A stretch of 64,000 nucleotides of DNA from Micropruina sonneratiae (GTDB taxonomy: Bacteria > Actinomycetota > Actinomycetes > Propionibacteriales > Propionibacteriaceae), in the NCBI RefSeq assembly GCF_025972045.1, contig NZ_JAPDHX010000001.1, forward strand, positions 910,787 to 974,786, read 5' to 3'. The notes below the pieces were generated by a model, which was not told where the DNA came from, did no database searches, and saw only the letters and a program-made list of their open reading frames with translations. The position numbers and the translations under genes were made by a program. Below, one piece after another: positions 25,767-36,268 of the stretch (position 1 is the first letter of the stretch; each line of letters opens with the position of its first letter).

Positions 25767-27526
25767 TGGGCTGCTCCTACGGAGTTGCGGCCCGCGGGGT
25801 TGCCGCGGACGATCAGGCTGAGAAGACCCATCACAGTGACCACGATGGCCAGCAGCAGGGTGCAGAAGGCGAAGGCGTTGCCGAAGCGTCCGGCGTCCAC
25901 CTCGGCGAGGATCTGCTTGGTCATGATCCGGGTCTCGGGAGTGGTGATGAAGATGATCGGCGACAGGGTGGTCATCGATCGGGCGAAGGCGTAGATCAAC
26001 CCGGACAGGAACGCCGGCCGGATCAGCGGCAGGGTGATGGTGCGGAACGTCGTCACGCCGGTCGCTCCCAGCGAGGCGGACGCCTCGTCGATGGAGGGGT
26101 CGATCTGGCGCAGCGCCGCGATGCCGGCGCGCTGGCCCGAGGGCAACGATCGGATCGTGTACACCATGACGATCGCGGCCGCGCCGCCGAGGATGGCGGC
26201 GCCGCCGCCGAGCGCCGGCAGGAACATCCGGTTGCCGATGATCAGTGGCTGGTTGAACGCGATCGCGTAGCCGATGCCGACGACGGTGCCCGGCACGGCG
26301 AGGCCGAGCATGCCGAGGAAGTCCAGCCAGGCCGACCCGTGACGCAGCCGTCGCACCACCAGCCAGGCGATGACCATGCCGAGCAGGCCGGCGATCGGGG
26401 TGGCGATCAGGGCCAGCACGGTGGTGTCGATGATGGCCTCGTTGCCGATGCCCGACAGCACGTACCTGAAGTTGTCCAGCGTGAACTCGTTGTTGACGCC
26501 GAGGATCTTGACGAAGGCGCCGATCAGCACCGTGGCGTAGATGCCGACGATCACCAGACCGACCAGGCCGGCGAACACCAGCAGCGGGACGCGTCCCGAC
26601 GGGTTGGTCAGCAGTCTGCGCTGGCCGGCCGGCTTGCCCGTGACGCTGATCGTCGACTTGCGGCTGACCCAGTACTGCTGGATGACGAACACCAGCACGG
26701 CGGGCAGCAGCAGGATCAGCGAGTAGGCAGAACCGGCCGCCGTGTCGTACTCGCCGGTGATGGCGATGAACGCCCGGGACGCCAGCACGGTGAAGTCGCC
26801 GCCGATGACCAGGGGGTTGGCCAGGTCGGCGATGGCCTCGACGAACAGCAGCAGGAAGGACGCCGCGAAGCCCGGCACCAGCATCGGGATGATGACCTTC
26901 CAGAAGGTCTGCCATTTCGAGCCGCCGAGGTTCTCCGAGGCTTCCTCGAGCGCCGGGTCGAGGTTTTCGAGCATGCCCTTGAAGGTCATGTAGGCGACCG
27001 GGAAGAACGACAGCACCAGCACCAAAGTCAGCCCGGGCAGGCCGTAGATGTTGGTCTGGGCGCCGAAGATGCCGTAGGTGATGATGCCTCGGCGTCCGAG
27101 CAGGGTGATGATCGCGGTGGCCACGGCGAACGGCGGCGACACCACAGGCAGCAGGCAGATCAAGTGGAAGATCTTCTTGCCTCGGAAGTCGACCATCACC
27201 TGGATGTAGGCCAGGACGAACCCCAGCAGCGTGCCCAGGGCCCCGACCACGGTGCCCAGGACCAGGGTGTTGGCCACAATGCCGCGGTTCACCGCCGAGG
27301 TGAACATCGAGGTGACGACCTCCCAGCCCGACTGGCTGAAGGCCTGGGCGAAGATCATTCCCAGCGGGTAGACGATCATCAACCCCAGCAGCAGCACCAC
27401 GACGCTCACCACGACCACGGTCGAGACGTCGACCCCGGCCCGGCCCGACGTCCGCCGTCGCTTGGCGGGCGTGGGCAGGGTCGCGGCCGACGGCTCGATC
27501 ACGGCCGGCACGGTTCCAGCGCTCAT
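25763..27526 (-). CDS. ABC transporter permease, fused two-domain (FbpB-like)
   Basis: A 587-residue permease with two BPD_transp_1 halves and about 12 membrane helices. Coupling (EAA-like) loops are EEASENLGGSKWQTFWKVIIPML in the first half and DEASASLGATGVTTFRTITLPLI in the second. The N-terminal 35 residues are a basic cytoplasmic tail. Fused permeases of this form serve Fe3+ and 2-aminoethylphosphonate importers. It starts seven bases after the binding-protein stop and overlaps the ATPase start. Confidence 0.92.
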   Translation of the reverse strand: MSAGTVPAVIEPSAATLPTPAKRRRTSGRAGVDVSTVVVVSVVVLLLGLMIVYPLGMIFAQAFSQSGWEVVTSMFTSAVNRGIVANTLVLGTVVGALGTLLGFVLAYIQVMVDFRGKKIFHLICLLPVVSPPFAVATAIITLLGRRGIITYGIFGAQTNIYGLPGLTLVLVLSFFPVAYMTFKGMLENLDPALEEASENLGGSKWQTFWKVIIPMLVPGFAASFLLLFVEAIADLANPLVIGGDFTVLASRAFIAITGEYDTAAGSAYSLILLLPAVLVFVIQQYWVSRKSTISVTGKPAGQRRLLTNPSGRVPLLVFAGLVGLVIVGIYATVLIGAFVKILGVNNEFTLDNFRYVLSGIGNEAIIDTTVLALIATPIAGLLGMVIAWLVVRRLRHGSAWLDFLGMLGLAVPGTVVGIGYAIAFNQPLIIGNRMFLPALGGGAAILGGAAAIVMVYTIRSLPSGQRAGIAALRQIDPSIDEASASLGATGVTTFRTITLPLIRPAFLSGLIYAFARSMTTLSPIIFITTPETRIMTKQILAEVDAGRFGNAFAFCTLLLAIVVTVMGLLSLIVRGNPAGRNSVGAAQ

Positions 27527-27533
27527 CGCAGCG

Positions 27534-28577
27534 TCATTCCTTCGGCTGGGCGGCGATCTCGGCGTCGAACCGGGCGGTGAGTTCCTTCTTCGCCGCGGCC
27601 GCCTTGGCGAAGTCGTAGTCGACCAGCTTGATGTCGGACAGCGTCACCATCCGCGGGTCCGAGGCTGCCTCGGGGTTGGTGTGCACCTGATACGAGCCGA
27701 CGGTCGGGCCGATGTTCTGCGCCTCGGCGGTCAGCGCCCAGTTCACGTACTGCTTGGCGGCGTCCATGTTCCTGGCGTTCTTGATCACCGCGACCCCGCC
27801 GACCTCGTAGCCGGTGCCCTCCTTCGGGAACGACACCTCCAGGTCGGTCATGCCCCGCTCCTTGTACAGCACGCAGTCGTGGCTGAAGACGAGGCCGACG
27901 GCGACCTCGCCGCGGCCGGCGACCTGGCCGGGGGCGGTGCCCGACTTGGTGTACTGCAGCACGTTGGAGTGCATCTTCTTCATGTAGTCGAGGCCGGCGT
28001 CCTCGCTGCCGAGGCGGGTGACCTGCGTCCACAGGGTGGTGAAGGCGGTGCCCGACGTGGAGGGATGGGCGGTAGAGACCTGCGACTTCAGCTTCGGGTC
28101 GAGCAGGTCCTCCCACGAGTCGGGGACGTCGAGGCCCAGCTCGTCCAGCACCTTGGTGTTGCTGCAGAAGCCGAGCGCACCCACGTACACACCGGCCCAG
28201 TAGCCGTTCGGGTCCTTGTACTTGTCGGGGATCTTGGCGGCCTCCTCGGGCACGAACTTCTCGATCAGGTCCTGCTCGACGGCGGCACCGAAGCCGTCGG
28301 CGGGGCCGCCGTGCCACACGTCGAACTCGGGCGACGCCTTGGCGGCGCCGAGGCGGGCCACGGTCTCACCGGAACTGAGCCGGACGAAGCTGGTCGGAAT
28401 GCCTGTCTTGGCCTGGAACGCTTTGGTCCACGCGTCACAGACCTCCTCCATGGCGCCGCAGGCGACGGTCAGCTTGTCGCTGCCGCCCTGCTGGCCCTCC
28501 TCGACGGCGCAGCCGGCCAGGCCCAGGGAAAGGGCGGCCGCGGCTGCGGCGATCCTGATCGTGCGGGTTCGCTTCAT
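27534..28577 (-). CDS. ABC transporter substrate-binding lipoprotein
   Basis: A 347-residue lipoprotein (MKRTRTIRIAAAAAALSLG then lipobox LAGC). The mature part is a type II binding protein of the AfuA/FutA/PhnS kind: LTVACGAMEEVCDAWTKAFQAKTG, SPEFDVWHGGPADGFGAA, and DPNGYWAGVYVGALGF. The paired Tyr ligands of ferric-binding proteins are not evident, so phosphoglycerate, phosphonate or another anion are as likely as iron. ATG 28577 follows AAGGAGA. A TAGGGT -10 box lies at 28623-28628, with response-regulator-like repeats further upstream. It is the first gene of the transporter operon. Confidence 0.88.
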   Translation of the reverse strand: MKRTRTIRIAAAAAALSLGLAGCAVEEGQQGGSDKLTVACGAMEEVCDAWTKAFQAKTGIPTSFVRLSSGETVARLGAAKASPEFDVWHGGPADGFGAAVEQDLIEKFVPEEAAKIPDKYKDPNGYWAGVYVGALGFCSNTKVLDELGLDVPDSWEDLLDPKLKSQVSTAHPSTSGTAFTTLWTQVTRLGSEDAGLDYMKKMHSNVLQYTKSGTAPGQVAGRGEVAVGLVFSHDCVLYKERGMTDLEVSFPKEGTGYEVGGVAVIKNARNMDAAKQYVNWALTAEAQNIGPTVGSYQVHTNPEAASDPRMVTLSDIKLVDYDFAKAAAAKKELTARFDAEIAAQPKE

Positions 28578-28622
28578 GTGTGTCTCCTTCGTCACCCGGG
28601 GCAGCACTGCCCCTCCTCCGGC

Positions 28623-28696
28623 ACCCTAGGGCGGGCCCCAGCCGTGGTCGGTCACGGTTCGGACGCAGATGGTCACCGTTGTGTGACGTTGTGACG
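28623..28696 (-). promoter_or_regulatory. promoter with GTGAC repeats upstream of the ABC importer
   Basis: On the minus strand TAGGGT (28628-28623) is the -10 box of the binding-protein gene. Behind it, the sequence read on the plus strand has GTCACGGTT at 28651, GTCACCGTT at 28672, GTGACGTT at 28683 and GTGACG at 28691. The first two are 21 bases apart, two helical turns, and sit where an OmpR/PhoB-type activator would bind. The adjacent response regulator is the obvious candidate; this is inference. Confidence 0.5.
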
Positions 28697-28738
28697 AGCC
28701 GGGACGCCGTGGCCGGCGGACAGCACCGGCCCGTGACG

Positions 28739-29440
28739 TCAGCGGGGGACCAGCCGGTAGCCGCGGCCGTGGTCGCTGAGGATGTGCCGGGGGTTGTGCG
28801 GATCGTCGCCGAGCTTGCCGCGCAGCCGGTAGACGGCGGTCCGCACGGCGTGTCGCCCGCCGCGCTGGCCGGACGCCTGGCCGAGCGCCCCGCTCAGGTC
28901 GGCCCAGCCGACGGTGCGCCCGGGCTGCTCGGCGAGCGTCCACAACAGCTTGAACTCCGACGGCGACAGGTGCAGGTCGCGGCCGCCGCTGAGCGCGCGC
29001 GAACGGGCGGCGTCCAGGTGGAGCTCGCCCACGGTGCGTTCGGTGCCGGACGCAGTGGCCGGCCCCGCGGCGGCGCGGCGCAGCACCGCGCCGATCCGCA
29101 GCACCAGTTCGCGCGGGCTGAACGGCTTCACCACGTAGTCGTCGGCGCCCGCCTCCAGTCCCCGGACGCGGTCGCCGTCGGCGCCCAGCGCGGTGAGCAG
29201 GATGATCGGCAGGTCGGACGCCTCACGCACCCTGCGGCACAGTTCCACGCCCGACATCGGGCCGGGCAGCATCACGTCGAGCACCACCAGCGCCAGCGGT
29301 TCGGCGCCCACCAGCTGCCAGGCGCTCTCGGCGTCCGACGCGGTGCGCACCTCGTACCCGGCAGCCTCGAGCGCGAACGTCAGCAACTCGAGCATCCGCG
29401 GCTCGTCGTCGACGATCAGGATCCGCCGGCCCACGCTCAT
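28739..29440 (-). CDS. OmpR/PhoB-family response regulator
   Basis: A 233-residue two-component regulator. The receiver domain has the acidic pair D11-D12 (LIVDDEPRM), phosphoacceptor D55 (LVVLDVMLPG), T83 and K105 (YVVKPFSPRE). The C-terminal winged helix shows LHLSPSEFKLLWTLAEQPG and ends GDDPHNPRHILSDHGRGYRLV. It overlaps the kinase gene by four bases (ATGA) and lies just upstream of the ABC importer, which it probably controls through the GTGAC repeats. Confidence 0.94.
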   Translation of the reverse strand: MSVGRRILIVDDEPRMLELLTFALEAAGYEVRTASDAESAWQLVGAEPLALVVLDVMLPGPMSGVELCRRVREASDLPIILLTALGADGDRVRGLEAGADDYVVKPFSPRELVLRIGAVLRRAAAGPATASGTERTVGELHLDAARSRALSGGRDLHLSPSEFKLLWTLAEQPGRTVGWADLSGALGQASGQRGGRHAVRTAVYRLRGKLGDDPHNPRHILSDHGRGYRLVPR

Positions 29441-30279
29441 GGTGCCTCCACCCCTTCCCGGCCGGCACCGTCGCCGCCGCCGGCCCGTAGTGGCAGGAAG
29501 GTGAGAATAGCGGTGCCCTTGGAGCTGATCGTGTCGACCAGGCAGCGGCCGCCGTGCAGTTCGATGATCCGTTTGGTGATCAGCATGCCGAGACCGTGCC
29601 CGGTGGCGGACTTGCCCTCCAGCGTGCGCCTGAACAGGTCCCGCTTCTGCTCGCCGGTCATCCCGCCACCGTCGTCGCTGACCACGATCAGGACACCGTC
29701 CTCCATCGTGCGGACGCTGACCGTGACGTGCGCGTCGTCGCCAGCGTGCCGCAGCGCGTTGGTGACGAGGTTGATCAGGGCCTGGCGCAGCAGGCCGCTG
29801 TCGGCGTACACCCGCGGGGGAGCGCCCCGGGCCGACAGGGTGATCCGGCCCGGGTGCAGCCGTCGCAGGTCGCTCACCACGTCGAACGCCAGCCGGCGGA
29901 CGTTGACGCTGCTCAGGTGCAGGGTGAACAGCTCGGCGTCGATGCGGGCATCGGCGAGCAGGTCCTCGGCCAGTTGCACCATCTCTCCACTCTTCACCCC
30001 GATCGTGTCCACCAGAGCCCGCTGCCGTTGGGTGAGCTCACCGGTGGCGCCGTCCTCGAGAAGTTCGCAGGCGCCGGCGATCAGCGCCAGCGGCGTCCTG
30101 ACCTCGTGGCTGAGCACGCTCACCCGGTCGGCGCGCTGCTGGGCGAACTCGCGCCAGCGCTGGTTCTCGACGCTGAGCGCGGCGGCCCTGCGGTGCTGGC
30201 GCAGCGCGACGACGCAGGCGAGCACGACGGCGAGCGCGAGTGCCGCCGTCGCCCAAGCCATGGGGCCAGTCAACCTCAC
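29437..30279 (-). CDS. sensor histidine kinase
   Basis: A 280-residue kinase with one N-terminal membrane helix (AWATAALALAVVLACVVAL) and almost no extracytoplasmic domain, so it must sense inside the cell, in the membrane or through a partner. The phosphoacceptor is H58 in LSHEVRTPLALIAG. The ATPase domain has NLVTNALRH (N box), VSDDGGGM (G1) and GHGLGM (G2). Its start may be GTG 30279 or ATG 30261. The lack of a sensor domain suggests that the binding protein or permease supplies the signal, as in transporter-coupled systems; this is inference. Confidence 0.92.
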   Translation of the reverse strand: MRLTGPMAWATAALALAVVLACVVALRQHRRAAALSVENQRWREFAQQRADRVSVLSHEVRTPLALIAGACELLEDGATGELTQRQRALVDTIGVKSGEMVQLAEDLLADARIDAELFTLHLSSVNVRRLAFDVVSDLRRLHPGRITLSARGAPPRVYADSGLLRQALINLVTNALRHAGDDAHVTVSVRTMEDGVLIVVSDDGGGMTGEQKRDLFRRTLEGKSATGHGLGMLITKRIIELHGGRCLVDTISSKGTAILTFLPLRAGGGDGAGREGVEAP

Positions 30280-30785
30280 CGACGCCGGACGGCGGAACTT
30301 CCGTGCATGCAGGGCGGGCCCGCTTGAGCGCCGACGGCACGCTTCGGGAGCGACGCTGGTCGTGGCTGAGTTGTGGCGCCGCAGCAGTGCGCGTCACCGG
30401 GGAAGGCGTGCCGACCAGTTCCCGGACATCGCTGGCCAAGCCGGGATGACGGTTCCGTGGGGCGCCGCAGGATCCCCGTCATCCCGCCGAACGCCGGGAT
30501 CTCCGGACCCGAACCGGGCCCAGCCATCGCCTGCGGTGCGTCGTCGATGCGGCGATCCGGCTGGCGCTTCCGGTGTTTGTCGTCCTCGAACTCGCCAGGC
30601 CCATCGCCGCTGACCGTGTCGTGACAGCACGGATTTCGGCATCCCCGATGCCTGCGGTAAACTCCGTTGTTGGCGTCAGGACGCCCGCGGACTCGAAAGA
30701 GCAGCCCAGCGATCTTCCCAGGAAATCGTGCCAACGGCAGGGTTGCGCCGCGCAACGGGAAACCGAGAGGAGAGCAGCAACCTTC
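30280..30785. other. 506-base gap with palindromes and the rpsO promoter
   Basis: No gene is supported here. A two-unit palindrome occupies 30421-30506. TAAACT at 30658-30663 is a likely -10 box for rpsO, followed by about 120 bases of leader containing the small stem GGCGTC-A-GGACGCC and an AGGAGAG ribosome site. Confidence 0.55.
30421..30506. repeat. degenerate inverted pair of the CCCGGCG palindrome family
   Basis: A degenerate unit (30421-30452, ending CCGGGATGACGG) faces a better unit on the other strand (30477-30506, CGTCATCCC with CGAACGCCGGGATCTC). The head-to-head order matches that of 37682-37750. Confidence 0.65.
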
Positions 30786-31049
30786 ATGGACGCTGATCTG
30801 AAGAAGAAGACCATCGAAGAATTCGCCACCAAGCCGGGTGACACGGGTTCGCCGGACGTGCAGATCGCACTGCTCACCCGCCGGATCGCCCACCTGACCG
30901 AGCATCTGAAGGTGCACAAGGGCGATCACCACAGCCGTCGTGGGCTGATGCTGCTGGTCGGCCAGCGCCGCCGGTTGCTCAACTACGTCGCCAAGCAGGA
31001 CGTCGAGCACTACCGCGAACTGATCGCGCGTCTCGGCCTGCGTCGCTGA
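30786..31049 (+). CDS. rpsO: 30S ribosomal protein S15
   Basis: An 87-residue S15, which binds 16S rRNA early in 30S assembly. Family residues are [34 protein letters not shown] and the rRNA-binding end [27 protein letters not shown] 30786 follows GAGGAGAG. It is the usual partner of pnp, which starts 263 bases later after a strong hairpin. Confidence 0.97.
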   Translation: MDADLKKKTIEEFATKPGDTGSPDVQIALLTRRIAHLTEHLKVHKGDHHSRRGLMLLVGQRRRLLNYVAKQDVEHYRELIARLGLRR

Positions 31050-31055
31050 ACTCAG

Positions 31056-31083
31056 CAGGGGAGTGGCTGGTGCCACTCCCCTG
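31056..31083 (+). terminator. hairpin after rpsO
   Basis: A perfect 12-bp stem (CAGGGGAGTGGC and its complement) with a TGGT loop, seven bases after the stop. It should end or process the rpsO transcript; the rpsO-pnp gap is a known RNase-processed site in other bacteria. Confidence 0.75.
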
Positions 31084-31311
31084 ACAGCTTTCCCGGCCGG
31101 TTCGGGGTCTCGGAGAATCGAGCCCGGCCCAGCCGGCCGCCACAACTGAACAGATTTCCACCACCGTCCACCGCGCGAGGTCACGTGAATCGTCGGTCCT
31201 CGGTAGTGGCTCTCGGGTCGCAAGCCCCGCGGGCCTCGATCGAAGACCGGGTTCAAGCGCCGATGCCGGCCGTTTCGCCGCAGCGGTGGGACAACCCGAA
31301 AGGAGGTCCCC

Positions 31312-33507
31312 GTGGAGGGACCCGATCTGCAGTACACCGAAGCCGTCATCGACAACGGCTCGCACGGTAAGCGCGTCGTCCGTTTCGAGTCGGGCCTGCT
31401 GGCCCGCCAGGCGAACGGTTCGGCCAGCGTCTATCTGGACGGCGACACCATGCTGCTGTCCGCCACCACGGCGTCCAACAACCCCCGCGACGGCGTCGAC
31501 TTCTTCCCGCTGACCGTCGACGTCGAGGAGCGGATGTACGCCGCGGGCCGCATCCCCGGCTCGTTCTTCCGTCGTGAGGGACGCCCCGGCGAGGCCGCCA
31601 TCCTGGCCTGCCGGCTCACCGACCGTCCGCTGCGCCCCTGCTTCGTGAAGGGCCTGCGCAACGAGATCCAGGTCGTCATCACCGTGATGGCGCTCAACCC
31701 CGAGGTGCTCTACGACGTGCTGGCGATCAACGCCGGCTCGGCGTCGACCACGCTCGCCGGCCTGCCGTTCACCGGCCCGGTCGGCGGCGTCCGCGTCGCT
31801 CTGATCGGCAACGACTGGGTCGGCTTCCCGACCGTCACCCAGCTCGAGGACGCCACCTTCGACATGGTCGTGGCCGGCCGGGTGCTGCCCGACGGTGACG
31901 TGGCCATCATGATGGTCGAGGCCGAGTCGACCGAGCAGACCTGGGATCTGGTCCGCTCCGGCCGCACCGCCCCCACCGAGGAGGTCGTGGCCGCCGGTCT
32001 CGAGGCCGCCAAGCCGTTCATCAAGGCGCTGTGCGACGCGCAGTCCGAGCTGGCCGCCAAGCTGCCCAAGACCGTGGAGAGCCTGCCGCTGTTCCTCGAC
32101 TACCAGACCGACGTCTTCGACGCAGTCGCCGCCGCCGGCACCGAGCGGCTCGGCCAGGTCATGTCGATCGTCGGCAAGCACGAGCGTGAGGTGTCCACCG
32201 AGAACCTGCTCGCCGACCTGCACGCCGAGCTCGACGGCCAGTTCGCCGGCCGCGAGAAGGAGATCACCGGCGCCTACCGGGCGCTGACCAAGAAGGTCGT
32301 GCGCCGCAAGACGCTGACCGAAGAGGTCCGCATCGACGGCCGCGGGCTGCGCGACATCCGGACACTGTCCGCCGAGGTCGGCGTCCTGCCGCGGGTGCAC
32401 GGTTCGGCGCTGTTCATGCGCGGCGAGACCCAGATCCTGGGCGTCACCACGCTGAACATGCTCGACATGGAGCAGAAGATCGACTCGCTGGCGCCCGAGA
32501 CCACCAAGCGCTACATGCACAACTACAACTTCCCGCCCTACTCCACCGGTGAGACCGGCCGGGTCGGGTCGCCGAAGCGGCGTGAGATCGGCCACGGAGC
32601 GCTCGCCGAGCGTGCCCTGGTGCCGGTGCTGCCCAAGCGCGAGGAGTTCCCCTACGCGATCCGTCAGGTGTCCGAGGCGCTCGGCTCCAACGGCTCGACG
32701 TCGATGGGTTCGGTGTGCGCGTCCACCCTGTCGCTGCTGAACGCGGGCGTCCCGCTGAAGGCGCCGGTCGCCGGCATCGCGATGGGCCTGATGAGCGAGG
32801 AGATCGACGGCCAGATGCGCTACGTCGCGCTGACCGACATCCTCGGCGCCGAGGACGCGCTGGGCGACATGGACTTCAAGGTCGCCGGCACCCGTGACTT
32901 CGTCACCGCCCTGCAGCTCGACACCAAGCTCGACGGCATCCCCGCCGACGTGCTCGGCTCCGCGCTGCTGCAGGCCCGCGAGGCCCGGCACACCCTGCTC
33001 GACGTGATGGGTGAGGCGATCGACGTCCCTGACGAGATGTCGCCGTTCGCGCCGCGGATCATCAGCATCAAGATCCCGGTCGACAAGATCGGTGAGGTCA
33101 TCGGCCCCAAGGGCAAGATGATCAACCAGATCCAGGACGACACCGGCGCCAACATCTCCATCGAGGACGACGGCACCATCTACATCGGCGCCGACAACGG
33201 CGAGTCCGCCGACGCGGCCCGGTCGATGATCAACGCCATCGCCAACCCGACGATGCCCGAGCGGGGCGAGCGCTACCTCGGCACGGTCGTCAAGGTGATG
33301 AACTTCGGCGCCTTCGTGTCGTTGCTGCCCGGCAAGGACGGACTGCTGCACGTGACCAAGCTGCGCGCCCTCAACGGCGGCCAGCGGGTCGAGAACGTCG
33401 AGGACGTCGTCAGCGTCGGCCAGAAGATCCAGGTCGAGATCTCCGACATCGACGATCGCGGCAAGCTGTCGCTGATCCCGGTGGTCGAGGAGACCGTCGA
33501 GGCCTGA
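31312..33507 (+). CDS. pnp: polyribonucleotide nucleotidyltransferase (PNPase)
   Basis: A 731-residue PNPase, the phosphorolytic 3'-5' exonuclease. Two RNase PH domains are seen: the first with [14 protein letters not shown] and [10 protein letters not shown]; the second, catalytic one with [29 protein letters not shown] and [19 protein letters not shown] domain (GPKGK near 598) and an S1 domain ([25 protein letters not shown]) close it. GTG 31312 has AAAGGAGG just upstream. The 228 bases after the rpsO terminator form a leader that could carry autoregulation; I see no further gene in it. Confidence 0.98.
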   Translation: MEGPDLQYTEAVIDNGSHGKRVVRFESGLLARQANGSASVYLDGDTMLLSATTASNNPRDGVDFFPLTVDVEERMYAAGRIPGSFFRREGRPGEAAILACRLTDRPLRPCFVKGLRNEIQVVITVMALNPEVLYDVLAINAGSASTTLAGLPFTGPVGGVRVALIGNDWVGFPTVTQLEDATFDMVVAGRVLPDGDVAIMMVEAESTEQTWDLVRSGRTAPTEEVVAAGLEAAKPFIKALCDAQSELAAKLPKTVESLPLFLDYQTDVFDAVAAAGTERLGQVMSIVGKHEREVSTENLLADLHAELDGQFAGREKEITGAYRALTKKVVRRKTLTEEVRIDGRGLRDIRTLSAEVGVLPRVHGSALFMRGETQILGVTTLNMLDMEQKIDSLAPETTKRYMHNYNFPPYSTGETGRVGSPKRREIGHGALAERALVPVLPKREEFPYAIRQVSEALGSNGSTSMGSVCASTLSLLNAGVPLKAPVAGIAMGLMSEEIDGQMRYVALTDILGAEDALGDMDFKVAGTRDFVTALQLDTKLDGIPADVLGSALLQAREARHTLLDVMGEAIDVPDEMSPFAPRIISIKIPVDKIGEVIGPKGKMINQIQDDTGANISIEDDGTIYIGADNGESADAARSMINAIANPTMPERGERYLGTVVKVMNFGAFVSLLPGKDGLLHVTKLRALNGGQRVENVEDVVSVGQKIQVEISDIDDRGKLSLIPVVEETVEA

Positions 33508-33522
33508 TCCGCCCGATCACCA

Positions 33523-33557
33523 CGAACCCCCGTCACCTGTGTGGTGGCGGGGGTTCG
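33523..33557 (+). terminator. hairpin after pnp
   Basis: A 15-bp stem with one G-T pair (33523-33537 with 33543-33557) around TGTGT, 15 bases after the pnp stop. A typical strong actinobacterial terminator without a long T run. Confidence 0.75.
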
Positions 33558-33655
33558 CTGCGTCCGGCGCCGCCCGGGTCTGTGCGGACGGCCGGGGCGA
33601 CCAGCCTGCGGCGTCGGCACGGGTCGCGGCTGGGGCTGGGCTAGCATCGCCCAAC

Positions 33656-34606
33656 GTGACCGACGACATCACGGTTTTCTCAGGTTCGGCCCATCGCGAG
33701 TTCGCGGACGAGGTGTGCGAGCTGCTCGGCATCGATCTCGCACCCTCGGTCACCACCAGGTTCAGCAACGACTGCCTGCAGGTGCACCTGGACGGCAACT
33801 GCCGCAAGCGGGACGTGTTCATCATCCAGCCGCTGGTCCCGCCGGTGCAGGAGAACCTGGTCGAGTTGTTGTTGATGCTGGACGCCGCGCGCGGGGCCTC
33901 CGCCGGCCACCTGACCGTTGTGATGCCGCACTACGCCTACGCCCGCAGCGACAAGAAGGACGCCCCGCGGATCTCGATCGGGGCCCGGCTGGTGGCCGAC
34001 CTGCTGCACAAGGCCGGCGCCCAGCGGGTCGTCACGATGGCGCTGCATTCGCCGCAGGTGCACGGCATGTTCGAGATGCCGGTCGACCACCTGAGCGCCA
34101 ACCACGTGCTCGCCGAGCACTTCCGCACCAACGGCGACCTGTCGAACGCGGTGGTGGTCTCGCCCGACTTCGGCAACGTCAAGGAGGCCAGCCACTTCGC
34201 CCGGCTGCTCGACCTGCCGGTGGCGGCCGGTGCGAAGCGGCGGCTCTCCGACGACCGGGTGGTGATCGACTCGATCGTCGGTGACGTGGCGGGCAAGGAC
34301 GTCATCGTGCTCGACGACGAGATCGCGACCGCCGGTTCGCTGGTGGAGCTGTTCGACAAGCTGCGCGAGCAGCGGGTCAACTCGATCACCGCCGCCTGTG
34401 TGCACGGCCTGTTCACCGGCCCGGCGGTCGAGCGGCTGAACGCGCAGGGCGATCTCAAGGAGATCGTCTGCACCAACACGGTGCCGCCGCGGATGGCCGA
34501 GGGGCTGGAGAAGCTCACCGTGCTGTCGGTGGCCCCGCTGTTCGCCGAGGCCGTCCGACGCATCCACAGCGGCGAGTCGATCTCGTCGCTGTTCGATGCG
34601 CCCTGA
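33656..34606 (+). CDS. prs: ribose-phosphate pyrophosphokinase
   Basis: A 316-residue PRPP synthetase. FSGSAHREFADEVCELLG opens the protein, MPHYAYARSDKKDAPR is the ATP loop region and HSPQVHGMFEMPVDHLSA the substrate site. The PRPP loop reads VIVLDDEIATAGSLVE instead of the common VDDMIDTGGT, and VVSPDFGNVKEA replaces the usual VVSPDxGG. It therefore belongs to a divergent actinobacterial-type Prs. GTG 33656 is eight bases after TAGCAT (33642-33647), a leaderless layout; the frame is open upstream, but the family starts here. A palindrome follows the stop. Confidence 0.93.
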   Translation: MTDDITVFSGSAHREFADEVCELLGIDLAPSVTTRFSNDCLQVHLDGNCRKRDVFIIQPLVPPVQENLVELLLMLDAARGASAGHLTVVMPHYAYARSDKKDAPRISIGARLVADLLHKAGAQRVVTMALHSPQVHGMFEMPVDHLSANHVLAEHFRTNGDLSNAVVVSPDFGNVKEASHFARLLDLPVAAGAKRRLSDDRVVIDSIVGDVAGKDVIVLDDEIATAGSLVELFDKLREQRVNSITAACVHGLFTGPAVERLNAQGDLKEIVCTNTVPPRMAEGLEKLTVLSVAPLFAEAVRRIHSGESISSLFDAP

Positions 34607-34630
34607 CGACCCGCCTCCACACCGACCTAC

Positions 34631-35492
<862 letters not shown>

Positions 35493-35499
35493 GCACACC

Positions 35500-36195
35500 A
35501 TGAAGCGCTTCAGGTGGGTGTTCATCGTCGTGGCGGTGGTGGTGCTGGTTCTGGTGGCGGCCGAGTTCGGCGTCCGGGCGCTGGTGCAGTCCCAGGCCAG
35601 GCAGGCCGTCGCCGGCCTGGAGGACATCACCCTCGAGCAGCCCACGCTCGACCTCGGCGGGCCTTCTGTGTTGCTGGCGCTGGTGCAGGGCCGCTTCGTC
35701 GACGTGTCGGGGACGGCGTCCGCGGCCGAGGTGCCGTTCGAGGAGCACACGGTGCCGGTGCGGGCGATCAGCTACCGGGCGTCCGACATCCGGCTGGTCA
35801 GCACCAGCGAGGCCGTGATCGGCACGCTCGGGCTCACCGGAACGCTGCCCTGGAAGGGGTTGAGCGAGATCGCCGGGCTGCCGATGGCCGACGGCGGCGA
35901 CGGCCGGGTGCTGGTGACCTACACCGTCGACCTGCTGGGTGAGAACGTGCTGCAGATCGGCATCTCCAGCGTCCCCGTCCTCGACGTCGGGGCGCAGCAG
36001 GTGGACCTCACCCAGTCCCGCATCGACGTGGCCGGCATCGAGCTCAGCGAAACGGTGTCGCAGCAGATCATCGACCGCGTGGTGAAACCCATCTCGCTGG
36101 CCGCCGACGAGCAGGTACAGGCGACCGGCATCGCCGTCGAGCCGGACGGCCTGGTCGTCGACCTGCTCGCCACCGAACTGCCGGTGCGCCGCTGA
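35500..36195 (+). CDS. DUF2993 / LmeA-like exported lipid-binding protein
   Basis: A 231-residue protein with an N-terminal signal anchor ([21 protein letters not shown]) followed by a beta-rich domain: [31 protein letters not shown] and the late segment [20 protein letters not shown]. The shape fits DUF2993, whose mycobacterial member LmeA binds phospholipid and takes part in envelope glycolipid maturation. That function is from the family, not proven here. It starts seven bases after dapB. Confidence 0.75.
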   Translation: MKRFRWVFIVVAVVVLVLVAAEFGVRALVQSQARQAVAGLEDITLEQPTLDLGGPSVLLALVQGRFVDVSGTASAAEVPFEEHTVPVRAISYRASDIRLVSTSEAVIGTLGLTGTLPWKGLSEIAGLPMADGGDGRVLVTYTVDLLGENVLQIGISSVPVLDVGAQQVDLTQSRIDVAGIELSETVSQQIIDRVVKPISLAADEQVQATGIAVEPDGLVVDLLATELPVRR

Positions 36196-36268
36196 GGGAG
36201 GTCCGGCGCCATTGCCGTCACCCCTTGTCGGGGTGGATGATCGGCGCAGCCGCGCGGACGGAGGCGCC

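Noticed and set aside
30979-33351. 790-codon open frame on the minus strand opposite pnp
   Set aside because: A GC-bias shadow of PNPase; residues are dominated by Gly, Val, Asp, His and Arg without domain signatures.
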